Of a stretch of 55,100 bases of DNA, positions 43,250-51,516 are shown in pieces. The notes under the pieces were generated by a model. That model worked only from the letters and a program-made list of their open reading frames with translations, was not told where the DNA came from and ran no database searches. This stretch comes from Tissierella pigra (GTDB lineage: Bacteria > Bacillota > Clostridia > Tissierellales > Tissierellaceae). Location: positions 1 through 55,100 of the forward strand of contig NZ_VUNQ01000024.1 of assembly GCF_009695605.1 (NCBI RefSeq), written 5' to 3'. Every line of letters starts with the position of its first letter. Positions within the stretch are counted from its first letter, which is position 1. The position numbers were made by a program, and so were the translations under genes.

Positions 43250-43624
43250 TTACTCCTCCTCAAATAAAATCTTCAGCATTTCTTTTACTTCTTTGTATTC
43301 AAGTCCTAGTAGTCTGGATTCTGCTACTACTTCTGTTAATTTTTCTTCTATAACCTTTAGTTTTTTCTCTTTCATTAATTCCTTGTTCTGCATAGCCACA
43401 AAGGAGCCTTTTCCCTGCATAGTTTCTATAAATCCTTCTTTTTCTAATTCTTCATATGCCCTCTTAGTTGTAATAACAGATATTTGAAGGTCCTTTGCCA
43501 GTCCACGAATGGAAGGTAGTGCGTCCCCTTCTTCTAATTCTCCTTTTATTATCATTCCCTTGATTTGACTGGCTATCTGCTCATATATAGGCTCACTAGA
43601 TGAATTAGATACTATTATTCTCAT
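43250..43624 (-). CDS. GntR-family repressor, YtrA subfamily
   Basis: The 124-residue protein has a winged helix (about 10-75; PIYEQIASQIKGMIIKGELEEGDALPSIRGLAKDLQISVITTKRAYEELEKEGFIETMQGKGSFV) and only a short helical tail of about 40 residues for dimerisation, the hallmark of YtrA-type GntR repressors. It is the first gene of the GntR-ATPase-permease-permease operon and probably represses it through the inverted repeat at 43657-43693, which covers the -10 box. Confidence 0.92.
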   Translation of the reverse strand: MRIIVSNSSSEPIYEQIASQIKGMIIKGELEEGDALPSIRGLAKDLQISVITTKRAYEELEKEGFIETMQGKGSFVAMQNKELMKEKKLKVIEEKLTEVVAESRLLGLEYKEVKEMLKILFEEE

Positions 43625-43656
43625 AATGTCCCTCCTTAGAACAAACTGTTATGTTT

Positions 43657-43713
43657 GTATATACTGTATATTTCCTATATGTACAGTATATACTTATATT
43701 TTTTATCTGTCAA
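43657..43713 (-). promoter_or_regulatory. Promoter of the YtrA-type operon with 12-bp inverted-repeat operator
   Basis: On the minus strand TTGACA (43713-43708), 17 bases, TATACT (43690-43685). The -10 lies inside one arm of the perfect inverted repeat GTATATACTGTA (43657-43668) and TACAGTATATAC (43682-43693), spaced by 13. This is a strong autorepression site candidate. Confidence 0.82.
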
Positions 43714-43737
43714 TATTTTAAAGTATTAAATTTCAAC

Positions 43738-43769
43738 TTGTAAACTTAAAATTATATTTCAGTTGACAA
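43738..43769 (+). promoter_or_regulatory. BirA operator 1 (bioY), overlapping the -35
   Basis: TTGTAAAC, 16 bases, GTTGACAA matches the BirA box of Firmicutes (TTGTTAAC/GTTAACAA-like arms, 15-16 spacer). Its right arm contains the bioY -35 TTGACA. Confidence 0.75.
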
Positions 43770-43791
43770 TATTTACAAATTAATATATTAT
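43763..43791 (+). promoter_or_regulatory. bioY promoter
   Basis: TTGACA (43763-43768), a 17-base spacer and TATTAT (43786-43791). The start of transcription would fall at about 43798, inside the second BirA box. Confidence 0.7.
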
Positions 43792-43795
43792 CTTA

Positions 43796-43827
43796 TTGTA
43801 AACATATAATCATATTTTAGTTGACAA
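43796..43827 (+). promoter_or_regulatory. BirA operator 2 (bioY), over the transcription start
   Basis: TTGTAAAC, 16 bases, GTTGACAA, with the same half-sites and spacer length as operator 1, ends just before the GGAGGGG ribosome site of bioY. Confidence 0.75.
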
Positions 43828-43839
43828 TGGAGGGGTAAA

Positions 43840-44403
43840 ATGAAAATATCCGTAAGAGAAATGTCTTTAGTTGCTATGTTTGCAGGACTTACTGCTGTGG
43901 GAGCTATGGTTAGTATCCCTTTTGGTGAAGTACCTATTACAATGCAAACCTTATTTGTGATTTTATCTGGGCTTATATTAGGTCCCAAACTAGGTCCTTT
44001 ATCACAAATAGTATATGTACTTTTGGGACTAGCAGGTGCACCTATATTTGCAGGATTTACTGGTGGGCTTCAATCTATAATGGCACCTAGTTTTGGATTT
44101 ATTATTTCTTTTATATTTGTGTCCTATATTGCAGGATTGATTTCTCATTGTGGAAAATCTTCTTCAAAAATCAATATTTGGATTGGATCTTTTGTAGGAA
44201 CTATAGTGGCATATTTAATTGGGTTACCTTATATGTACTATATATTAAATATAGTAATGGGAAAGGGTTTATCCTTTGGTACAATTCTTAATATGGGTTG
44301 TATTCTTTTTCTTCCTGGAGACCTTTTTAAGTTTATTATAGCTTCAGTAGCTACTGCAAAAATTTTACCAATACTTAAAAAATCAGGGTTATCTTTGAAT
44401 TAA
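43840..44403 (+). CDS. bioY: Biotin transporter BioY
   Basis: The 187-residue S component takes up biotin. It has about six helices and BioY marks: IPFGEVPITMQTLFVILSGLILGPKLGPLSQIVYVLLGLAGAPIFAGFTGG and SFGFIISFI, then PGDLFKFIIAS. Two BirA boxes in front show biotin control, and birA lies on the other strand nearby. Its last codons form one arm of a perfect 18-bp terminator. No biotin synthesis genes are in the window, which suggests import-based supply. Confidence 0.94.
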   Translation: MKISVREMSLVAMFAGLTAVGAMVSIPFGEVPITMQTLFVILSGLILGPKLGPLSQIVYVLLGLAGAPIFAGFTGGLQSIMAPSFGFIISFIFVSYIAGLISHCGKSSSKINIWIGSFVGTIVAYLIGLPYMYYILNIVMGKGLSFGTILNMGCILFLPGDLFKFIIASVATAKILPILKKSGLSLN

Positions 44404-44419
44404 GATAACCCTGATTTTT
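44378..44419. terminator. Bidirectional terminator between bioY and brnQ
   Basis: A perfect 18-bp inverted repeat (arms 44378-44395 and 44402-44419, 6-base loop) includes the ends of both converging genes. Confidence 0.88.
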
Positions 44420-45701
44420 AATTTACTTGAATATCTGGTTTGTTTGGTAAAAAGGTTCCTATAACAGCTCCTATTATTGCAGGAAGTAACCATGCTAAGC
44501 CCCATGAAGCTAAAGGTAAACGTTCTACTATATTTGTAATCTTCCATATTTCAAATCTATTTAATAATTCTAAAGTACTGACTATTAGTGTTGCATATAC
44601 TGCGTGTTTGTAAATATTTTTATTAGGTTCTTTTCCTAGAATCATAGTAAGTAATATCATTACAATTACAACTGGATACATAAACACAAGTATTGGTTCT
44701 GCAAATACTATTATTGATTCTACTCCCCTTATGGACATAAAAGCACTAAATATAGTTGTTCCTATTACTAAGGTTTCATATTTTAATTTACCATTACTTA
44801 TTTTATTAAAATATTGTCCAACTGTAGCAGTAAGTCCTATTGTAGTAGTTAAACATGCTAAGGATACAACTATTCCTAAACCTATTTTTCCAAAGCTCTC
44901 TAAGGAGTTATTTGCTATGTTTACTATTAGATCTACCTTTTCTATATCCTTTGAAAATAATGAACCTCCTGTTGCTCCTAAATATCCTAGTCCACCATAA
45001 ACTAAAGTAAGAGCTGATACTGCTATTAAACCAGCCTTTTTAGTCATCTTCATTTGTTCCTTTTCATCATTATAGCCACTTTGAATAAGTGATGTAGTTA
45101 TAATTCCACCAAATAATATGGAAGCTAAGGCATCCATGGTTTGATACCCACTAATAAACCCTTCAGAAAAAGGTCTTGCAAAGTCTTCTGGCACAGGCAT
45201 ACCCATAGGATCAAATATTCCCTTAACTATGATTAAAATCAATAGAATCAGTAATGCAGGTGTTAATACTTTTCCTATTTTATCTATTACGTCATTTGGC
45301 TTTATAACCAATAATAAAGTTATACCAAAATATATTATGGAAAATATAACAGGATTGCCATTGGGCATCAATGGTAAAACCCCTATTTCAAAAGCAGTTG
45401 CTCCTGTTCTTGGAATTGCTAATAATGGACCTATGGCTAAAACCACTGTTATGCCTAAAAATTTACTAAACAACGGAGAAACTCTTCTACCTAGTTTGTC
45501 CACATCTCCTCCAGCTTTAGCTGAAGCAATTATTCCTAAAAGTGGTAACCCAATTCCTGTAATAAAAAATCCAAACATAGACCAATTCCATTTTTGTCCC
45601 GCTAAAAGTCCTAAAAATGGTGGAAATATTAAATTTCCTGCTCCAAAAAACATGGAGAATAATGCCGCTCCTAAAATAAGTGCATCATTTTTCTTTTTCA
45701 C
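44418..45701 (-). CDS. brnQ: Branched-chain amino acid transport protein BrnQ (LIVCS family)
   Basis: The 427-residue sodium-coupled carrier for leucine, isoleucine and valine has twelve helices and the family start FSMFFGAGNLIFPPFLGLLAGQ, GIGLPLLGIIASAKAGGDVDKL and LAIPRTGATAFEIG. A TACAATTT, 11 bases, AAATTGTA inverted repeat (45715-45741) precedes it. No T-box leader is present. Confidence 0.94.
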   Translation of the reverse strand: MKKKNDALILGAALFSMFFGAGNLIFPPFLGLLAGQKWNWSMFGFFITGIGLPLLGIIASAKAGGDVDKLGRRVSPLFSKFLGITVVLAIGPLLAIPRTGATAFEIGVLPLMPNGNPVIFSIIYFGITLLLVIKPNDVIDKIGKVLTPALLILLILIIVKGIFDPMGMPVPEDFARPFSEGFISGYQTMDALASILFGGIITTSLIQSGYNDEKEQMKMTKKAGLIAVSALTLVYGGLGYLGATGGSLFSKDIEKVDLIVNIANNSLESFGKIGLGIVVSLACLTTTIGLTATVGQYFNKISNGKLKYETLVIGTTIFSAFMSIRGVESIIVFAEPILVFMYPVVIVMILLTMILGKEPNKNIYKHAVYATLIVSTLELLNRFEIWKITNIVERLPLASWGLAWLLPAIIGAVIGTFLPNKPDIQVN

Positions 45702-45714
45702 AACAACACCTCGC

Positions 45715-45741
45715 TACAATTTTGTAATTATTCAAATTGTA
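45715..45741 (-). promoter_or_regulatory. Inverted repeat upstream of brnQ
   Basis: Perfect 8-bp arms TACAATTT and AAATTGTA, spaced by 11, lie 14 bases before the start codon. It could be an operator; the regulator is unknown. Confidence 0.4.
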
Positions 45742-45760
45742 ACACAAGTTTGAAAACAAT

Positions 45761-45793
45761 ACAACCTTTTTTGATTCTATCAAAAAAGGTTGT
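45761..45793 (-). terminator. Terminator of birA
   Basis: A 15-bp stem (ACAACCTTTTTTGAT and complement) with a 3-base loop begins at the birA stop codon. Confidence 0.85.
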
Positions 45794-46773
45794 TAAATAT
45801 ATCCATTTAAACCTCTAACAGAAACTTCTCCTGAATAGATATTATCAACTGTCCCATCTTGAAATTCTACTACTAATTCTCCCTCTTCATTGATGTCTAA
45901 GACCTTACCTAGTGTTTCTTCTTCCCCTTTAATTATTCTCACTTCTTTACCAATTAGTGCAGAGCTTTCTCTACATACTTTTATTGCCTTAGAAATAGTC
46001 TTTTTATCTCTAAAATCAATATATAGTTTTTCAAATTCATTTATAATATTTCCTAATAATTCTTTTCTATTTATTTCTATATCTTTACTTATTTTAATTG
46101 ACATTGCTTTATCCTTCAAATCCACAGGTATATCTTCTTGGTTAAAGTTAACATTTATCCCGATACCCATTACTACATAATTAATCATATTTAACTCGCA
46201 GTTCATTTCAGTAAGTATTCCACAAATCTTTTTGCCATCTATTAGTATATCGTTGGGCCATTTTATTTGAGATTCTATATTCATATTTTTCAATGCCTTA
46301 TGTACAGCTGCTGCCCCTAACAAAGTTATTTTTGATACCTTAATTGGGTCCACCTTAGGTTTTAGGATTATACTCATCCATATACCTTTTCCTTTTGGAG
46401 ATACCCAATGTCTGCCCAATCTTCCTTTTCCTTCTGTTTGCTCTTCTGAAATTACAACTGTTCCCTCATTTTCGTCAAATGCTATTTCCTTAGCCTTTTT
46501 ATTAGTAGAATCTATGGTATCAAAGTATTTTATATTTCTGCCTATAAAGCTTGTATCTAAATAGGGTTCAACTTCTTCCAATGTCAAAATATCTGGCAAG
46601 GATATTATTTTATATCCTTTACTAGGTACAGATTCTATATTATATCCATCTTCTTTTAAAGCATTGATATATTTCCATATGGCTGCACGGGTCATATGAA
46701 ACTCCTTAGATATTTCTTCACCTGAAATAAAATCCTTACCATTCTTTAGCATATTTAAAATTTTTTGTTTCAA
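45793..46773 (-). CDS. birA: Bifunctional biotin ligase / biotin operon repressor BirA
   Basis: The 326-residue protein has an N-terminal winged helix (about 1-60; ISGEEISKEFHMTRAAIWKYINALKEDGYNIESVPSKGYKI), the ligase core with biotinyl-AMP loop EGKGRLGRHWVSPKGKGIWMSI and KWPNDILIDGKKICGIL, and a small C-terminal domain. It biotinylates carboxylases and represses biotin genes. The start is TTG 46773, placed by GGTGGTGA; the upstream extension reads through a repeat. It probably binds the two boxes before bioY, 2 kb away. Confidence 0.93.
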   Translation of the reverse strand: MKQKILNMLKNGKDFISGEEISKEFHMTRAAIWKYINALKEDGYNIESVPSKGYKIISLPDILTLEEVEPYLDTSFIGRNIKYFDTIDSTNKKAKEIAFDENEGTVVISEEQTEGKGRLGRHWVSPKGKGIWMSIILKPKVDPIKVSKITLLGAAAVHKALKNMNIESQIKWPNDILIDGKKICGILTEMNCELNMINYVVMGIGINVNFNQEDIPVDLKDKAMSIKISKDIEINRKELLGNIINEFEKLYIDFRDKKTISKAIKVCRESSALIGKEVRIIKGEEETLGKVLDINEEGELVVEFQDGTVDNIYSGEVSVRGLNGYI

Positions 46774-46785
46774 TATATCACCACC

Positions 46786-46876
46786 TAAAATATAGTGAAT
46801 AATTAATAGATAATAGTGAATAGTTAAAAGACCATAAATTTTCACTTAAAACTATTCACTATTCATCACTCACTTT
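46786..46876. repeat. ATAGTGAATA/TATTCACTAT repeat cluster
   Basis: The decamer core recurs several times between birA and dapB; the best inverted pair is 46812-46825 with 46850-46863 (14 bp). It looks like a small palindromic intergenic repeat of the sort scattered in clostridial genomes. Confidence 0.55.
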
Positions 46877-46883
46877 TCATTAT

Positions 46884-47603
46884 TTATAAATTTAGTACAT
46901 CTCTCATAGTATATAATCCCGGTTCTTTACCTATAAGAAACTTTGCTGCCTCCAATGCTCCACTGGCAAATACCTTTCTATCATAAGCCTCATGGCTAAT
47001 TTTTATGGCTTCTAATTCTCCAATGAAACTAGCCTCATGAAATCCTACTATATTTCCTGCCCTTAGAGAATGGATTCCTATTTCCCCTTTTTCTCTGGGA
47101 CATTCTCCAACTCTTCCATGTTGATGATTTCTCTGTTCTCCCAATCCTCTTTCTATGGATTCTACTATTGTAACTGCACTGCCTGAAGGGGCATCCTTCT
47201 TTCTATTATGATGAGCCTCTATTACTTCAACATCAGTTTTTTGACCTAATATCCTAGCCGTCTGTTCTACTAGACTAAATAATAAATTCATACCCATAGA
47301 CATATTAGTAGCATAAAGAATAGGAATCATTGTGGAAGTTACTTGTATCTTTTTTAATTGTTCTTCATTATATCCTGTAGTACCTATTACAACAGGGATA
47401 TTTCTATCTAAACCAATACTCAGTACCTTATCTAAAGTGGACTCATGGGTAAAGTCTAATAATATATCAAAGTTAATATTATCCCCTATTACTGGAACTT
47501 TTCTGCATATGCCATATATATTATTCCAATAGGAGTCCTCCATTGCCAACTCCTTAATAGTACTTCCCATTTTCCCCTCTATTCCATTGATTAATAAATC
47601 CAT
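46884..47603 (-). CDS. dapB: 4-hydroxy-tetrahydrodipicolinate reductase
   Basis: The 239-residue enzyme reduces the DapA product on the lysine and diaminopimelate path. It has the N-terminal GIEGKMG nucleotide motif, the active-site EAHHNRKKDAPSGSA (about 133-147) and a GMNLL core. At 239 residues it is a little shorter than the usual 250-270. It is third of asd-dapA-dapB, with a 9-base gap after dapA. The product also feeds dipicolinate in spores. Confidence 0.93.
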   Translation of the reverse strand: MDLLINGIEGKMGSTIKELAMEDSYWNNIYGICRKVPVIGDNINFDILLDFTHESTLDKVLSIGLDRNIPVVIGTTGYNEEQLKKIQVTSTMIPILYATNMSMGMNLLFSLVEQTARILGQKTDVEVIEAHHNRKKDAPSGSAVTIVESIERGLGEQRNHQHGRVGECPREKGEIGIHSLRAGNIVGFHEASFIGELEAIKISHEAYDRKVFASGALEAAKFLIGKEPGLYTMRDVLNL

Positions 47604-47612
47604 ATTTTCCTC

Positions 47613-48485
47613 CTAAACTAGATTTAGTCTTTTCATCTCTTGGATTAATTTTATTTTATTGCCCTCCTCCATAGATGTAAGAGGTAATCTCAATTGATCC
47701 TCAATATATCTCATTTCTGATAGAGCTGCCTTAACTGGTATTGGGTTTACTTCTGAGAATAATAAATCTATCAATTTCTTATATTCTAATTGAATTTTTA
47801 AAGCTTCAGCAACATTTCCTTCCATAAAAGCTTCACACATTTCCTGCATTTCTTTAGGAATTATATTTGATGCTACAGAAATCACTCCATGACCACCACA
47901 AGCATATACAGGTATTACTTGGTCATCATTACCTGAATAGATCATGAAATCTTCTGATACCAATCTTTTTATTTCTAGTACTTGTGATATATTTCCACTG
48001 GCTTCCTTAACTCCTATTACATTTTCTACCTTGGACATAGTTACAATTACATCTGGTGGTATATTTACTGCTGTTCTTCCAGGAACATTATATAATATAA
48101 CTGGTAATTTTGTATTCTTTGCAACTTCTGTAAAATGTGCTATCATACCTTTATTTGTACATTTATTATAATATGGAGTTACAAGTAATATTCCATCTGC
48201 TCCCAGTTCCTCTGCTTGTTTAGTATACTTTACTGAAGTTTCAGTAGAATTTGAGCCAGTACCTACTATAATTGGAATTCTCTTTGCATTTTTTTCTACA
48301 GCTGTTTTTATAATTTCTTCTCTTTCTTCATAACTAATAGTTGAAGCTTCTCCAGTTGTACCTAGCACTATCAATGCTTGAGTTTTATTTTGAATTTGAA
48401 ACTCAATCAATCTTTCATAAGCTTCTTTATGAAATTTTCCATCTTTAAATGGAGTAACTATTGCAACACCTGCTCCTTTAAACAT
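47613..48485 (-). CDS. dapA: 4-hydroxy-tetrahydrodipicolinate synthase
   Basis: The 290-residue TIM barrel condenses pyruvate with aspartate semialdehyde. Catalytic residues are visible: Schiff-base K160 in GVKEASG, Y132 in LYNVPGRT and T43/T44 in LGTTGE. It starts 2 bases after the asd stop with a GGAGGG site, making a tight operon. Confidence 0.95.
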   Translation of the reverse strand: MFKGAGVAIVTPFKDGKFHKEAYERLIEFQIQNKTQALIVLGTTGEASTISYEEREEIIKTAVEKNAKRIPIIVGTGSNSTETSVKYTKQAEELGADGILLVTPYYNKCTNKGMIAHFTEVAKNTKLPVILYNVPGRTAVNIPPDVIVTMSKVENVIGVKEASGNISQVLEIKRLVSEDFMIYSGNDDQVIPVYACGGHGVISVASNIIPKEMQEMCEAFMEGNVAEALKIQLEYKKLIDLLFSEVNPIPVKAALSEMRYIEDQLRLPLTSMEEGNKIKLIQEMKRLNLV

Positions 48486-48487
48486 AA

Positions 48488-49492
48488 TTATCCCTCCAAT
48501 TTTATAGTTTCTATAGCTTCTATAATTTGAACAGCATTGGTAGCTGCCCCTTTTCTAAGATTATCTGCTACTACCCAAAGAGATAGCCCCTTAGGGTCAT
48601 AAATATCTTTTCTTAATCTTCCTACATAAGTATAATCTGTATTCTCTGCTTGAAGTGGTGTAGGATATTTATTTTCACTAGGTTCATCTTCTAATACTAT
48701 TCCTTCTGCCTTCTCCAATAAACTTCTTATTTCCTTTATATTTACTTCTTCTTTAAGTTCTAGATATACGGACTCACTATGACCATAGAAAACTGGAATT
48801 CTAACAGCTGTAGGATTTATTTCTATGGACTCATCATCTAATATCTTATGTGTTTCATATACCATCTTTAACTCTTCCTTTGTAAATCCATTTTCATTAA
48901 AGACGTCAATATGGGGTATACAATTTCCTGCAATTTTTCTTGTATATACTTTATTTGGATAATCTTTATCTTTAATTTGATTTTCAAGTTCTTCAATAGC
49001 CTTGTAACCACTTCCTGATACTGCTTGATAGGTAGATACTACAATTCTTTTTATTCCATATTTCTTATATATTGGAGCTATGGCTACTATCATCTGTGTG
49101 GTGGAGCAATTTGGATTTGCTATTATTCCTCTATATCCTCTTAGTACATGAGAATTCACTTCTGGTATTACTAAAGGTATATTTTCCATCATTCTAAAAT
49201 GTGAGGAATTATCTATTACTATATTACCTGCATCTGCTGCAATAGGTGCAAACTTTTCTGATATACTTCCACCTGCTGCAAATAACAAATAATCATACTT
49301 TTCTTTCATAACCTCTTCAGTTAATAGTTCTACTGTCATATCTTTATCTCTAAGTTTCACTATTTTTCCAGCTGAATTTTTAGATGCGAATAATCTAAAA
49401 TTATCTACATCTATATTTCTTTCCAATATTACTTCTATCATTTTTTGTCCAACAGCACCAGTAGCACCTACTATTCCAATCTTTAAACCCAT
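48488..49492 (-). CDS. asd: Aspartate-semialdehyde dehydrogenase
   Basis: The 334-residue enzyme reduces aspartyl phosphate. NADP motif GATGAVG (9-15), catalytic C129 in ANPNCSTTQM and the substrate-binding KIAGNCIPHID region are present. It is the first gene of the operon. The 156 bases upstream hold no lysine riboswitch, so control of the operon is unclear. Confidence 0.95.
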   Translation of the reverse strand: MGLKIGIVGATGAVGQKMIEVILERNIDVDNFRLFASKNSAGKIVKLRDKDMTVELLTEEVMKEKYDYLLFAAGGSISEKFAPIAADAGNIVIDNSSHFRMMENIPLVIPEVNSHVLRGYRGIIANPNCSTTQMIVAIAPIYKKYGIKRIVVSTYQAVSGSGYKAIEELENQIKDKDYPNKVYTRKIAGNCIPHIDVFNENGFTKEELKMVYETHKILDDESIEINPTAVRIPVFYGHSESVYLELKEEVNIKEIRSLLEKAEGIVLEDEPSENKYPTPLQAENTDYTYVGRLRKDIYDPKGLSLWVVADNLRKGAATNAVQIIEAIETIKLEG

Positions 49493-49663
49493 TTTGTCAC
49501 TCCTCCCTTAGTTCTTTTGTAGATATATTATATATCTTTTAGGATTTCTAGGCAATCTTATTAAAGCCTATTATTATTATATGAAAAACTTTCTAAATAT
49601 TAGCTTGTATTTATGATTATAATATATAATATAATAAATATATGAAATTTGGAGGTGGTAATT

Positions 49664-51454
49664 TTGCTAAATAAAAAAATCTCTCTTTTGATTCTTATTA
49701 TACTAATACTTTCTATATCTAGTGTAAGTTTTGCCGATGATACTTTAGGTATTAGAAGTTGGACAGTATTTTCTACTTTAAATGAAAATGGTGACTTAAT
49801 TGTTTCAGAAGATATTACATTTGATTTTAGGGATAAATTCAATGGAGTGTATAGAAACATAGTCTTAACAAATACTGATGGAATTGAAAATTTAAAACTA
49901 TCTCAATTAGAAGATAATGATGAAATTTTTTATACATTAGTAGACTCTGCTAAAAAAGGTGATAAAAACGTATTTACTGCTGCAAAGAAGAAGGATACTC
50001 TGGAGTTAATGATATTTTCTCCATCTAATAATGAAGAAAAAACCTTTAGAATTAATTACACAGTTAAAAATGTGGCAATTAGACATAAAGACATTGGAGA
50101 GTTATATTATAAATTCATAGGTAAGGAAAATGCTACTCCAATTGAGTATTTCTCTGCTAAAATCACTTTACCCAAGATAGATAGAGAAAAGACTAAAATA
50201 TTTGCACATGGTCCTCTCCATGGAACAATTGATTTTTTAGAAGATAATTTAATAGAATTAGAAGTATTTAATGTCCCTGCTGAAACCTTTGTAGAAGGAA
50301 GAATACTGTTTCCTCCTGACTTCATAGGTGCTAGTGAAAACATCGGAAATAGTAGCTTTGAAAATATAATGGATGAAGAACTAGCTCTTATTAGGTCAAT
50401 TGAAAAGAAAGCTGAATCAAGAGCTAAAAATAAAACTCTTTTTGGCAATATATCCCTTATATTTACAGCATTAGAAGTTGCTATTATAGGGTTTGTATTT
50501 AATAAGTTTAGAAGAAATATAGATAGTAATTCTTCTTACTTTTCACTCAATGACATTACCCCTGCTGAATTGCGATTATTTTTCCAGAACATTATAGACT
50601 CTAGATCCTTAATGACAACAATCTTTGATTTAGCAAGAAAAGGATTTTTAACCGTTGAAGAAATAGAAACGTCTCAAAAGAGTTCCAAAAAAAAGAAAAA
50701 AGATTTTTTATTTAGAAAAACTAAAAACTCTGATTTTGATTTAACTTCTCATGAAAAATATATCTTCAATTGGCTGTTTAATCATATTGGAAATGGACAA
50801 AAAGTATCCACAAAAGATATAGAAGATTATAGAAAGTCTAGTTATACTAAATTTAATAAAGAGCTTTTAGCTTGGCAAAATGAAGTAAGAGCTGATGTAA
50901 AGTCACAGGGCTATTATGATGATAGAGGGCATAAATGGGGATGGTTCGTACTTTTTCTTGGTGTAGTTTCTCTTATTTTAGGATTGCTTTCTCTGACTTT
51001 TGATTCTCTTTACGGTATTATTCCTCTTTTACTATCAGTACCTATATTTTTCTATTCTATAGTTCTTCTTTTTAGAAAATCTGATAAGGGATATATTCAA
51101 TATTTAATATGGAAAGATATAAAAAGAGATTTATCTAAAAATAGAGATATACTTAAAGACTATGATACCAATATATCAACTGATAGGATATTGATATATG
51201 CCTTAGCTTTAGGATTACCTATGAAAACCATAGATAATTTCAGAGATAACTTCCAAGAATCTTACAATCCCAGTCATTGGGCATATTTATATTTCTTAAC
51301 TAATAAATATGGAGGTTCCATGTTTGAAGATAGATTTAATTCTTCCTTTTATCCTGGTTCTTCAACTACTAATTCAAGTTCTATTGGCAGTGGAGGCGGC
51401 TTCTCTGGTGGTGGAGGTGGAGGTGCTGGTGGTGGAGGTGCAGGAGGATTTTAA
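49664..51454 (+). CDS. DUF2207 membrane protein with glycine-rich tail
   Basis: The 596-residue protein has a signal peptide (about 1-25, ending SSVSFADD), an outside beta-rich DUF2207 domain (about 25-220), one helix near 265-285, a cytosolic stretch, two further helices near 430-475 and a C-terminal Gly/Ser-rich tail ending GGGGAGGF. The layout is typical of DUF2207 proteins, whose function is unknown. The start is TTG 49664, five bases after GGAGGTGG. It is monocistronic. Confidence 0.85.
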   Translation: MLNKKISLLILIILILSISSVSFADDTLGIRSWTVFSTLNENGDLIVSEDITFDFRDKFNGVYRNIVLTNTDGIENLKLSQLEDNDEIFYTLVDSAKKGDKNVFTAAKKKDTLELMIFSPSNNEEKTFRINYTVKNVAIRHKDIGELYYKFIGKENATPIEYFSAKITLPKIDREKTKIFAHGPLHGTIDFLEDNLIELEVFNVPAETFVEGRILFPPDFIGASENIGNSSFENIMDEELALIRSIEKKAESRAKNKTLFGNISLIFTALEVAIIGFVFNKFRRNIDSNSSYFSLNDITPAELRLFFQNIIDSRSLMTTIFDLARKGFLTVEEIETSQKSSKKKKKDFLFRKTKNSDFDLTSHEKYIFNWLFNHIGNGQKVSTKDIEDYRKSSYTKFNKELLAWQNEVRADVKSQGYYDDRGHKWGWFVLFLGVVSLILGLLSLTFDSLYGIIPLLLSVPIFFYSIVLLFRKSDKGYIQYLIWKDIKRDLSKNRDILKDYDTNISTDRILIYALALGLPMKTIDNFRDNFQESYNPSHWAYLYFLTNKYGGSMFEDRFNSSFYPGSSTTNSSSIGSGGGFSGGGGGGAGGGGAGGF

Positions 51455-51476
51455 CTAGTAACAGTTCACCAATAAT

Positions 51477-51512
51477 AAAAAAGGAATTTGGATTAATCCA
51501 AATTCCTTTTTT
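51477..51512. terminator. Bidirectional terminator
   Basis: A perfect palindrome with 18-base arms (51477-51494 and 51495-51512) separates the DUF2207 gene and fni. Confidence 0.85.
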
Positions 51513-51516
51513 ATTA

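Noticed and set aside
45229-45753. Plus-strand open frame of 174 codons antisense to brnQ
   Set aside because: Mirror of hydrophobic codons of brnQ; no ribosome site and no domain.
45702-45792. T-box leader before brnQ
   Set aside because: The spacer is too short and lacks the T-box sequence; only a small inverted repeat is present.
46786-46876. CRISPR-like array from the repeated ATAGTGAATA units
   Set aside because: Units are about 10 bases, irregularly spaced and in both orientations, with no cas genes; better seen as a small palindromic intergenic repeat.
49493-49663. Possible lysine riboswitch before asd-dapA-dapB
   Set aside because: The gap to the divergent gene is about 170 bases, too short for an L-box plus both promoters, and none of its conserved segments is seen.
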